Origin: Capniomyces stellatus
Lineage: Eukaryota; Kickxellomycota; Harpellomycetes; Harpellales; Legeriomycetaceae
Assembly (NCBI GenBank): GCA_001661515.1
Contig: LUVW01000028.1
Coordinates: 1-64,000, forward strand
Length of the DNA stretch: 64,000 bases
Reading direction: 5' to 3'
Shown: one piece after another, positions 32,528 to 43,798 of the stretch
How the letters are laid out: every line of letters starts with the position of its first letter
How positions within the stretch are numbered: position 1 is the first letter of the stretch
Program-made: the position numbers and the translations under genes
Notes under the pieces: generated by a model
The model's input: the letters and a program-made list of their open reading frames with translations, nothing else
Told to the model about the DNA's origin: nothing
The model's database searches: none

Positions 32528-33013
32528 AAATATATATATTAATAGTATACGGCCTCAAGTTATATTTGTTTTATAAAATATCAGCTTTATTACGTACTCA
32601 TTAAAATAAATTCTTTTTAATCAAGTATCACCGTTGCTTTGAATAGCTGCTGGCATTGTTGCTAGCAAAAGTTATTTTTGGATTTTTTTGAATCGGTTAT
32701 TGGTATGATGGGAGGTTTTCCAGATAAAAGCGTTAATGATAACAATTTGTTTGTTGGGAAGGCACCAACACTGGAATAGTACAGCTTTAATAGAGATTGA
32801 ATTTAACAGTATTATAACAAAAGTCGAAATACGATATATTTTTTTCGTTAATGAAAATACTACTATACTGGTAATCTAAAAATGAACACACTGTTTTAAA
32901 ATTTGGGTTATGAATTTTGCCTGTTTCCTTCTATACTGTCTTTCTCTCCGCAACACCTCTTTGGTGCTATTAGTTTAAGGTAGTAAAAGCTATAGAGATC
33001 CAAGATGGTTGGG
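32528..33013. other. Convergent intergenic region
   Basis: AT-rich 3' flanks of RPS26 (plus) and RRP43 (minus). No gene or RNA is seen. Confidence 0.55.
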
Positions 33014-34536
33014 TTAGTTTTCCAGCAACTTGATGATTTCGCTTTTCCGTTCAACAGCCTGTAAATAGCAAGAGCTCGTCTCGTCATTTGTGCTTGAAGG
33101 GGTTCCAAGTCTCCATAGGTTCACTATCTGGTTATCGTCATCCAGCACAATGAAAACTGTGGCATCGCAAAGGTCCTCCTCAGTCTCTGTAGGGTCAGCA
33201 AGCAAGTATGTGCTAATTCGACAATTGGCGTTTGTTTATTGATTTATTTCAGAGAAGAAAAAAAGGAAAGATGAACAAGGGTGCAAAGATGTTTAGTATC
33301 GCCATCATTATTGGTAGATTAGAGTAGTAGGCAAAAGAGCAAAGGGAATACAACCATTTTGAACTTGAAAACAAAACAAGGGATATACTTTAATAATGGT
33401 AAAAGAGTTAATTAATTTCAATAATATTAATAAAACGTAAAAAGCTGACCAGCACTGTGTACCAATGTCAGTAAATTACCTTTCAAAATAGCAGAACGAT
33501 GCAGGATACAAGTTGCGGTTAATCGAGATAGGCTGTCTTGTTAGATAGTCGGAGACTACTGACCCTTGTTCTTCGTTGAAGCTAGAGACCGGCAGTTTAA
33601 CTAGATCAAATTAAAGTTTTTTTTTTGGTTTAGTTCGTATCGATAAAGTAAGAATAAAACGATGGTGGAATGAACCAAGCCTGTAATTAATAGTTGCAAG
33701 TCAAGCAATTGAGGGCTCGGTTAATAGCTGCAAGTCAAGTTATTGAAGGCTTGGTTAATGGCTTTAATGAAAAATAAGGGGGTAAAGAGAGGTGGCTAGT
33801 CAATAAGTGGGTGGTTATTAACAGAGTAACAGTAGTGTTTGGTATGGAGACAGGTGGAATGAGTGTATTTACCATTCTTAAGTGCTGTGGATAGCGCCAA
33901 AATAGCAGCATCCAAGATATTCCCATCGTAATTTAAGCAAACTATGTCGGCACAAAGAGTCCAGACTGCCTTCCCCTGCTCTATGCAGAGTTGGTTTAAA
34001 GGGAAAACGCTCTGGTCAAATAACCTATATATATGTTCGCTTATGACTTGTGAGAGGTGTCCTGTTGGGCCTGGAAGAAACTTGCTTGAGCACATAGTGG
34101 TTAGTTTGACACTAGGAACCAGAAACCCTTCGCTTGGGGTTGCGAGTTTGGGTTCACAAACCTCGGCCTTTATTCCACAAACAACAGTCGTTCTACCAAT
34201 CCTTACAGTCGATGAGCCGTCTGCAGTACTTATTCCTCCTATTTACGTATTCCAACTATTAATACGGATAATGTGCATAACATGTTGTTGGCATACCAAC
34301 AGACTTTAAGGCCCCTTGGTATGTGAGGAATGTATTGTGAAGCTAGACGGATAAACATTTGATCAGCGCCTTGAAACATTTAATCAATGAGTTTACTTAC
34401 CAGAAGTGATTTTGGTTTGTCTATATTTATTAAAAAGTCGGCCATCGGTTCGAATTCCTTGGGTTAGAAAAGGTCTTTGAAATTCTCGAGGATGGATCTT
34501 TTGGAACAATTCGGCTTCAATTGAATTTACAGACAT
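33014..34536 (-). CDS. Exosome complex subunit RRP43 (EXOSC8-like)
   Basis: RNase PH-like ring subunit of the 3'-to-5' RNA exosome. Four minus-strand exons: 34536-34401, 34238-33873, 33600-33480 and 33212-33014. Phases agree and give 273 residues, close to human EXOSC8 (276). Introns are 162, 272 and 267 bases with GTAAGT, GTAAAT and GTAATT donors. Signatures: FLTQGIRTDGRLFNKYR, GGISTADGSSTVRIGRTTVV, KFLPGPTGHLSQVI, LCIEQGKAVWTLCADIVCL, YDGNILDAAILALSTALKN, and TYLLADPTETEEDLCDATVF. The first-strand RPDGR-type motif is RTDGR. Like other eukaryotic ring subunits it is expected to lack phosphorolytic activity. The C-terminal helix ends KSEIIKLLEN. Confidence 0.92.
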
Positions 34537-35581
34537 TATAAAGTTGCTTTGCTTTGCTTTCTTTCTTTGTTGTTTTTTTAGTTTTTATTTATTTTTCCTC
34601 TTTAAAGAATTAATTCTAAGGTATGGGTAATAGATATACTGTCGTAATAATATTTGGATTTCAATTGTGTTGATGTTGACTATCCTAGTATATTAAACTT
34701 TTGAAATTTGATGTTACTATTGATTTGAAGTTGATATTTTTTTTTTTACTTTTTTTTTTTAGTAATTTTTGTCTGTTCTGTTTGAATGAGGTTAGGTTGT
34801 CTTATTTTAATATCACTTTGCAAAACTATTGTTAATGGGTTTAAATTGCAAATTACTTGAATTTTCCAATTAAAAAGCCAGAAAACTGGTTGATAAAATA
34901 GCTTATAAGTTGGAGAGTGTGTGGTATACGGGTTAGGATTTGTTTTTGGTTAATTGCTTTATTTGAAAATATCGAGGCAAATTTGGTAAAAAAAAAAAAC
35001 AATAATGAAAAAAAACAATAATGAAAAAAAAAAACGCGAGTATTAGAGGATAAAAAGCAAATAGAGCCAACGTAATTTTAATTGTTTGAAAATCTGTCTC
35101 GGAATTAGGATAAAAGAACTAATAAAAAAAGACAAAAACAGAGGAAAGAGATGGTGAAAATTGAGAGCAGTAAATATAATTCAAAGACATTAAATTAACG
35201 TCAGTTGAAGGAATTAAAAAAGCAAAAAGAATCCAAGTAAAAAAAAAATAGTTACTTGATGAATAGAAATAACAGTAATGATATATAAATAATTACCTCG
35301 TTTTTTAGATAACAAAATTGAGAATAAAACAACAAAAGGATTATGAAGGATTAATTTAACAACGAATACTCGAATTATAAAAATATAGTTGGACGGAATC
35401 GAGTTGTTTGTTTAAATATATAAAACAACAGAAACAGTAAAAGGAACTTTCACTTTAAGAAAAAGCAAAATAAAACAGGAAAGTATATAAACAAAGAAGA
35501 CACGTGGCGGAAAGAATACAGCCAAAGAAAGTAGGGAAATTGAAAGGGAAAGGGAAATAAGGTAAAGGGCATTAGATTGTA
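34537..35581. other. Divergent intergenic region between RRP43 and the Snt1-like gene
   Basis: About 1 kb of AT-rich DNA with a purine-rich plus strand over its last 600 bases, which continues into the following gene. No gene is seen. Confidence 0.55.
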
Positions 35582-38500
35582 ATGAACGGATTAGTAGAAA
35601 AGACGAATGCGTGCGTTTGGAGTGGGTTGCCATTTAAAGAGTACAAAATGAAGAGGGGAAACGCGAAGGAAGAGGAGATATTATATGCAGACTATTCGGA
35701 AAACAGTAGCGAGGAAGATGGCGATAAAGGACTTGAATGGTATGATTTGGGGGGTTATAGACAAGGGGTACTAAATGGAGAGGAGAAGATGGGGGAAGAG
35801 AGAGATGCGGAGGAGAGGAGAGAGTTAGAGAGAGAGGACGTGTTGGTTAGAGAAGTGTACAATGAGAATCAAAGGAGAGCGGCAGAAACGAGAAGGCGAT
35901 TTGCAGAGGATTTTCTTGGAGAGAATTCGACGTTTGTTCCAGGAATCTTTGTAGAGCCACAGGAATGGTGGTTTTGGGATACGCAAGTGAAAAGACACGA
36001 GCAAATATTGCCAGAGCTGGTAAAGTATATAGGGAAAAGGTATGCGGAATTGGAGGAGAAGGAGCAAAGGTTGCAAAGGAGGTTTAAGGTTCAGTATGAA
36101 AAGTGGCAAAAGCAGGTGAAGGAGATGGAAGAGGAAAGAGAGAGGCGGTTGAAGGAATTGTTTGAAAAGAATATGCCGGACACAGGAAGAAGGAGGGGGG
36201 CGACGATAGGACGAGGATCGCCGGTTCAGGCATTGGGGTTGGGGTTGGGGTTGGGGGAGAATAAAGAGGAGGAGAAGAGAAAGCACAGTAGAAAGATGGA
36301 GCTGATGGAGCTGTGGGAGGTGGAGCTGCATGATGTTAGGTACGAGTCGAAGCAGAGACCAAGATTTAGGGCAAAGGGGGCAGACAATTTTATAAGCGAT
36401 TCGGTGAGGTCGGAGGCGGAGCTGGCAGAGATAATTCAAAAGCTGCAGTATGACGAGGTGAGAAACCCAGAGGCTAGGAGTCTAAGGACAGCGGCAGTGA
36501 TACCGGACATGATACTGGATGCAAGCGAAAGAGAGGCGATGAAGCTGGGGGCAAGCAGATGTAAGATAAAAAATGCAGCAGAGTACTACAACACAAAGTG
36601 TTCGAAGCCAAGCAAGAAGACAGATGAGGTGCAGGAGTATAGCTGGGCGGGTGATGGGGAAATGCGGATGACGGGGGCAGTGATGAACAATAACGAGGAT
36701 ATGGAGCATATATGGACTGAGGAGGAAGCAAGCATATTTGTTCGGGAGTACCTGCGGAATCCAAAGATGTTTGGGAGGATAAGTGAGTTTCTTCCGTTTA
36801 AGAGTTCAAAGGCGTGTGTGTCGTTTTACTATAGAAACAAGAAGGAGTTGGGGCTGAAGGCGTTGATGCAGAGGCACCGGCGGAAGAGTAAGAGGGGGAG
36901 AAAGGCGATGTCGACAAGCACGGCGTTGGGGGTGGTTAAGCGAAGAAAGGAGATGCAGAGCTATGGCGTAGCTGAGGAGGCTGGGGTGGTGGGGAACAAC
37001 GAGAACTCGGATGTGAACGCAACAGAAGACGACAGACCAAGAGTATATATGAGACAAGAAGAGGGCTCAGCACAGGTAGCGACAAGATCAGGAATAGCTG
37101 AGAAGAGACCGGCGGGATCGGCGGGATCGGCGGTGGGAAGAAACAGAAGAGCATCAGGAAACCTGAGTAATGGAGAGGAATATGAGGCAAAAGTAGGAGA
37201 TGGCAGAGGTAATTCTGGCAGCAAACCAGGGTTGTTAGATACGGGAGTGACAGGTAAGAAGAAGAGAACCAACTCAATAACAAGCGTTGACAAGAACAGA
37301 GTAAAGAATAAAGACAGCATAGAAAGGTTCTTGGAAGAAGGAGAAGAGGGAGGGGATGAAGAAGAAGGAGATGAAGATGAAGATGAAGATGAAGAGGAAG
37401 ATGAGGAGGGGGAGGATGAGGAGGAAAGAGAAGAAGGGTATGGTTCTAGTTATAATTATGGCGATGGATATGATAAGATGGAGCTTGAAAAAGATATAGG
37501 AGTGAGAATGGATCAAGGACGTGGAAGCAATGGGATGTCAAAAGTGAATAATGCTAAAGGCAAGAACAAATCATTGCTTCAGAGCATAATCAATGCGAAT
37601 AGACAACATAAACTAGCACAACAAAAGAGTAGGCAGCTTGCGCTTGGAGCCACCACTACTCATGTAGAAACCAAAACTAAGACCAAAGCGAACATAAACA
37701 TAAGTGCAAAAGCCAAAGATCAACTGGTTCAACTTGAAGGCAAGCAAAGACTGAAAAGAAATGTTGAAGGGGAAGAGGGGGGGAAGGAAGTGGGAGAAAA
37801 GAGGTCTAGTACAGAGACAGGAAATAGAGGCAATAGGGGTAGACAGATAGTGAGTTCGATCAGCCTAACGTTTAAAAGTGATGGAGATAGACTCAAAGCA
37901 AGCGAAATTAGAGAAGCAAGAAAAGAAAGCGATGGAGGTTACAGCACAAAGAGGAATGTAGAAAGGGAAATGAGTATGGTTGAGTCAGAAAAGGAGTCGG
38001 GAGAAATTTCAGAAGTAGAAGAGGAGGATATAGAAATGGAAAGGGATGTAGGAGCTGGAATTGGAACTGGAATTGGAACTGGAATTGGAGTTGGGATTGG
38101 AACATTAAAGACCAAGGAACTTGAGAAAGAAGAAAAGGAGAGAATAAAGTTTAAAGAAAAACAAATTGATACAGAATTTGTTGGCGAAGAGAGTATTGAA
38201 ATAGACACTACAATGCTGTTATCAGGGAAAATAAAGGCACTGCCCAGAGGAGTAGCTTTGGTGCCAAAAGCAGGACTAGGACTAGGACTGGGGGCAGGAG
38301 TAGGGGCAGGAAGGGGGGAGGAAGGTAAGAGAGGTCATCAAAAGTTGGATGAAAATAGTATATGGGGTTTAGGGACCAGCTCAAGAGAAGATATTATAAG
38401 CAGTAATGCAGAGATGGATAGTGATCAACAGAGTGAAAGTGGCTACCTGACTCCAGCAGAAGAGGCACTGGACCGGTTTGTGATTTATGGGCCGCAATAC

Positions 38501-39392
38501 CCGCCATTGGCAAACACGGAAATCAAGCCACAGCCACCAGTAACTAGCGCCATTCCAATAGGACAAAAAGTTGAAGAAGAGCGACAGGGAGGCAAAAAAG
38601 ACGCCAAAACGAGTCGGGGTCAAATCCAAAGTCAAATCCAAAGTCAAATCCAAAGTCAAACCCAAAGTCAAATTCAAAGCCAAGGTGGTAGAACAGTGGG
38701 AATTGATCCACAACTAGATGCAGGAATGAATGGGGAAGAACATTTGGGTGCAGTTGCTTGGAACCGGGAGGAGCGGGTGATGGTGTTGGACGGGTTTAGG
38801 CGGTTTGGCCGGTCGTTTGCGGATGTAGGCAGACTGATTTTAAGCAAGACAGAGGCACAGTGCCGGTATTTTTTCTACCACTACAGAACGCCAAGAGGAA
38901 AAATGTTGAGTGAAATTCTGGATGCAGTTGACGCAAACAATTCCAATAACTTTATTGCTGGTGTTGGTGATGGTGATGATAATGGTGTCAATGTTAATGT
39001 TGGTGTTGGTGTTGGTGTTGAGAGGGGTGGAGCTCATGTACGCAAAGTTTCTGGGCAAATTCATATGAGCTTACCAGGAGCAACCCGACCCAAATTCAAA
39101 TCCAAGGCCAAGCCCAGCACCAATACCAATACTAATACTAATACCAATACTAATACCAGTGCTAATATTGGTATTGGTATTGGTATTGGTGGAACTGATA
39201 GAATTGAAGGAACCAACAAGTTGACATTACCAATGAAACTATCGCTTCCCCAGTCTGCCATCAAGCTGGAAACGCCAAGCCAATCATTACCAACAGCAAA
39301 GAAGGATGTGCGAGAGAAAGGACCTGGTAGTAGGGTGACAACAGAGCCATTATCATTGTCATTACCACCACCACCATTTACATTGACATTGC

Positions 39393-39460
<68 letters not shown>

Positions 39461-42400
39461 ACAACAGCAACAACAACAACAACTGCTGTGATGGGTGAAG
39501 GGTCAAAAAAAACCAAACAGGCCAAAACCAAATCCAGCACAGCTGAACACAGCATTCAAAGTGTGTCTGAAGACAGCACAAAAGCACAAACACACATTGA
39601 AGAACAAAGGTTGAGTCAAGGCCAGTTTGTAGTTCCAAGCAAAAGAAAGAAAAGCAAGCAAACGGCAGAAAAGACTCGCAAAGACAAACCAAGCCAAGGC
39701 GATGAGAAGAATATCAATAGCAATGATACCAATGATGATACCAATGATGAGAAATTGGGTGATAATAACAATAATAATAATGAGAATGAGGATGAAAACG
39801 AGGATGAGGATGAGGATGAAGACGGTGACGAATTTGGATCTGAGCCATTGGCGTTGAAGCTACCCTCGTTTTCAACCGACTCACATATTTCATTGCTACA
39901 GCAGCAACAGCAGCAGCTTGAGAATTATCGAATTCAGGTAGGAACTGATCAAAAAGAGTATAAAGGCAGAGAAAACGACGACAACATGGACAGTATAGGT
40001 GCAGTGATTGGAGGAGGAGGAGGAGGAGGAGGAGGAGCAGAGTACAGCTCGGACATAAAGCCAAATATTGGAGCAGCAGGACTGGGCAACAAAAAGCCAG
40101 CTTACTCTTCGTACTGGAGTGTACAGGAGCGCGCAAACTTCCTGGTGTTGCTGCCATCAATCGGCGACAACTGGAGCGAAATGGCGGCCGCAATAGGCTC
40201 AAAAACAGCAACGCAGGTACGCAACTATTACCGGTCAAACAGGGAAAAGCTGGAGCTGGACGAAATCGTGGCCGAGTTTGAACACAACAAACTGAAAGGA
40301 ACAGTTCCGCCAATTGACCTGGGCAAACAGGCCAAACAGACCAGTGAGATTCCAGCAAACACCACCAACTTTGCAAGTGCTAATTCTGGCATTGATTTGC
40401 CTGCTGTAGACACTACCTCTAGTCTGTCTATTGCCGCTCCTACAAGCACTGAGCGGAGAGGCAGAAAGAAAAAGAGCCTGACAAATGCAGGAATTACCAG
40501 CGGTACAAGAAACGACTCTACTATCGGCAACGATACCACAACCACCCAGGCACCACCAATGGGTTTTTCTGGCCAATCAGAGCAAATTGGTACAGGTACA
40601 ACTACAAGTACAAGTACAAGTACAAATACAAATACAAATACAAATACAAATACAAATACAAACGTTAGTGTTGGTGTTGGTTTGGCTGGAATTCCTGCTC
40701 TGGCTATTAGTGGAGGTCATGCATTTGTTTATAAAAAACATGTAAACATTCCCAATATTAATCCCAGTGTCAATCCCAATGTTAATTCTGGTGGTCAACA
40801 GAGTTTGAATTTGGACCAGGTTGCTCATTTGGCAGCTTCCAAACTGAATCCGAATTTACCGCCTCCAATACCAACAGCACTACCAACAACATTACCAGCC
40901 CAACATCCCAATAACATCAACAGTCTACATTCCCAGCATTCTCAGCATTCTCAGCATCCTCAACAACAATACCTGCAGCACCGTCCACAACATCTACTAC
41001 AACAGCAACAGCAACATATTCAACAACAACAACTATATAATCAACAACAACAACAACAACTATTTAATCAACAACAGCATATTCCACAGCACAGGCAACG
41101 CCAGTATCTGCCACCAATGTCTCCAAATATAGCCACACCAATGAACCAACATGCATTCAACTACCCATCTCAGTACCACGGTCTTCAAACCAACAGTCTA
41201 AACCCAAGCCAAATTCCAAACCCAAGTTCAAGTATAAATATAAATATAAACCCAAGCTTCAACACCAACATTGGCCCATCTACCCAAGGTTTAGCTAATC
41301 AGGGCTCAAACTCAAATTACAAGAGACTGGGTGGTGGATCTGAATCTCCATCATCTCAACCAACACCTCCACCACTTGAAAACCTGCCTCATTACAGCAG
41401 ATCTCCATCATTTTCGCCACGATTTGAGCCATTGGTCGGTACTAGTGCCAAGAGGAACATCGTGCTGGATCACTCCAAACCACCTCGACCCTCAGTTACC
41501 AATATCAACTCGCTGCTTAATGAACCTAACCACTCGTCTCCGGACATTGACCAATCAAATCCCGCTTCATCTCCGCTCCACTCTCAACTCGATGCTCGTT
41601 CTTCTACCTCTTCATATTATAACAACAACAGCTATTTAATCAACAACAATGGAAACTGTAATAACATCAATGAAAGCAACAATAGCTACGCTACAGGTGT
41701 TGATGGCAGGAATAGGCAAAACTCCAGTGGCTCTGAGTCTAACTGGAGAAGGTTTTCAGACAACAGTATATCCAATCAGATAGTAGCACCAGTTCCCTTG
41801 CCTCACTCCAGCATAATCAACACCAATACCAATACCAATACCAACACAAGCAAAGATAACAGTCCGAGCTCTGCCATACTTTCAGCACCTCGTTCGATTG
41901 GCAGCAAAACTCCAATGTCCTCAAACATATATTCTTCAGCTTTGTCCAACCAGCAACAGCATTACAGCCATAGCCACAACCATCCCCAGCTTCCTCCAAC
42001 AAACAGAGTGTTGGGTGGGTTAGAATCTCTTGTTGAGGCTGCAACTCTGGATGCCGAGTTAAACAGTCCCTTTTCAAGCAACAACTCACAAACTAACACC
42101 CCGTCAATCCCTACTTCTACCCTGTCTCATCACGCACATCCACTTTCCAACAACAATACTAATGATACCAACAACAATGGAGCTGGTGAATCAAACTCAA
42201 ACAGCAAACAACTAACCAAGCCTCAACTCAAATCAAGAATTAAAATAAACCCTAATATTAACCCCAATCCTAGTCCCAATCCCAATCTCAATCCCAATCT
42301 CAACCCTAATCTTAACCCTAATCTGAATTACTCAACGAATTTACCAACAGTAGCAGGTTCCAAGTCATCTATTTTGAACACCGAAGATCACTTCTCCGCC

Positions 42401-43798
42401 AGTAAACACCAGCCACAGCCTGGTGAAACATCTGGTAATCCTCCCAGAGCCGCCAAATTATCGTTGCCTGGGTTTCAGCCTCTTGTTCAAAGCAGGTACC
42501 CAGGCACACCCAAGTTCAACGACCCCAGCTACCACCACCCCCACAACCAACAGCCGGTTCATGAGTATCCGCCCTCAAAGCGCAGAAAGTACTCTCAACC
42601 ACCACCAAACAGCACTTTGCATATGAATGACCAACAAGGCGGCAGTAATGACCCTGCCAATAGCAACATTAGCAGCTACAAGCCCTTTGCCGAGTACCAA
42701 AGCTATAACAACAACAGTAGCGGCAGTGGTCGTGAGTATAACCCGGAAATCAGCCCAAGCACAAGTATGAATGCCAACCCCGCCATCAACCAACATGACC
42801 ACCAACATCATCAGCATCAGCATCACCATCACCATCACCCTTTGCCTTACTCTGCCCGGCCAACTAGGCCAGCTAGACCATCTATTGTAAGCCCGAACTT
42901 TAATTCTGATAACTTCTCTCAGTCACAGCAGTCTAAAGTTGCTCCAAGAACAGATAGGCTGCCGAGTATAGCCAATGTAAACAATCCGAGCGACAACACT
43001 GAGTTTGATTATAATAGCAGAAATAATAATCCTGCTGATTATCAGAGATCAGCTCCATCAATAGGCAATATCAACAGCCCTCCAGGTCCCCAATCCCAAC
43101 AGTTCAACAACATCAACACTATTAACAGGGGCTCACCAGCCATGTATCAAATCCGACCACAACACTTTTTTGGTCAACAACAGCAGCAATTCCATCAGTA
43201 TCAACAAGGCTACAATCACCAACAGCAACGTCCGCCAAATTACAACTACAACACCGGAAACAGCTATAACAGTAATAGCATTGCCCATACTGATGTCCAG
43301 GCTGAATGGGACTCTAATAACCAGCAAAGCCACTACGCCCAACAACCACAAAACTATACGCATACTCAGCAGGGCAACAACTTTGCAGACGCAAACCCGG
43401 ACTCAAACATTGGTTTGGCTGCAAAACCAAAGCCAAAAACAATTCCAAAGGTCAAGATCAAACCGATCATGGGTGGTACTAACACAGGGACTGAACTAGG
43501 CGCAAAGCCAAAACCCCCGCCAAGGTCCAAACCATCCAGACCATCCAAGTCAAAGCTCTTGTCCTCAGCGCTTGAGAGTCAGGGCTCTGTAGCTGAGCAC
43601 GAGTCTGACTCGCCACTGGCCTCGCTTGCTGCAGTAAGCGCAGGTTCTTTTAACTTGCCAACCCAACACCAATACCAAACCCATGGGGTTGATGTTGGCG
43701 GGCTTGAGTCTGGATCAGTTTCTATTGCTACTGGGAAGGGTAAAGGCAGAAACAGTAAGCCTAAAGAAAAGGCACCAAAGCCCAAAAAGAACTCTTGA
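35582..43798 (+). CDS. SANT-domain co-repressor, Snt1/NCoR-like
   Basis: One 2738-codon frame. The N-terminus has a long coiled coil (about 80-205; EQRLQRRFKVQYEKWQKQ), then the NCoR/Snt1-type sequence AAVIPDMILDASEREAM before SANT1 (about 375-421; HIWTEEEASIFVREYLRN). SANT2 is at about 1057-1107 (VAWNREERVMVLDGFRRFGR) and SANT3 at about 1510-1556 (YWSVQERANFLVLLPSIGDN). This order matches scaffold proteins of Set3/SMRT-type histone deacetylase complexes, which bind deacetylases and histone tails in the nucleus. The rest is low complexity: acidic tracts, QS, NT, GI, TA, poly-Q, NP and poly-H repeats. It is much longer than yeast Snt1 (about 1200), mainly through these tracts. The 5' half is G/A-rich and the 3' half C/A-rich. 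Confidence 0.82.
36235..36257 (+). repeat. TTGGGG repeat / G-quadruplex motif in the Snt1-like gene
   Basis: Four G-runs (4, 4, 4, 5) separated by TT on the coding strand. They encode Leu-Gly repeats. The pattern satisfies the canonical G-quadruplex rule. Confidence 0.9.
38621..38686 (+). repeat. In-frame 12-bp repeat (CAAATCCAAAGT)n
   Basis: About 5.5 copies of CAAATCCAAAGT with two diverged units, encoding an Ile-Gln-Ser-Gln repeat between SANT1 and SANT2 of the Snt1-like protein. Confidence 0.9.
39120..39190 (+). repeat. Complementary NT and GI microsatellites (hairpin-capable)
   Basis: An AATACC/AATACT run (Asn-Thr repeats, 39120-39165) is followed at once by an ATTGGT run (Ile-Gly repeats, 39165-39190). 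The two tracts are reverse complements, so DNA or mRNA can fold into a long hairpin. Confidence 0.8.
39394..39482 (+). repeat. In-frame (GCAACA)n repeat
   Basis: Alternating GCA and ACA codons produce an Ala-Thr run of about 25 residues, ending in Thr-rich ACA triplets. It creates a Val/Ala or Leu-rich open frame on the opposite strand, which is an artefact. Confidence 0.93.
40600..40665 (+). repeat. In-frame (ACAAGT/ACAAAT)n repeat
   Basis: Thr-Ser repeats change to Thr-Asn repeats, about 11 hexamers, in the C-terminal low-complexity region of the Snt1-like protein. Confidence 0.9.
42795..42842 (+). repeat. Poly-His/Gln coding tract
   Basis: CAT/CAC/CAG codons encode a His-rich stretch (HHQHQHHHHHHP) in the C-terminal region of the Snt1-like protein. 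Part of a wider set of Q-, N- and P-rich tracts between 40.9 and 43.3 kb. Confidence 0.85.

Noticed and set aside
36235..36257. TTGGGG run as a telomere remnant
   Set aside because: It is in frame inside the Snt1-like gene and encodes Leu-Gly repeats. It has only four G-runs and no subtelomeric context.
35825..40545. Many 80-220 codon minus-strand frames under the Snt1-like gene
   Set aside because: They arise from the purine-rich and repeat-rich coding strand, are Leu/Pro/Ser or Val/Ala-rich and lack family likeness, while the plus strand has one 2738-codon frame with three SANT domains.
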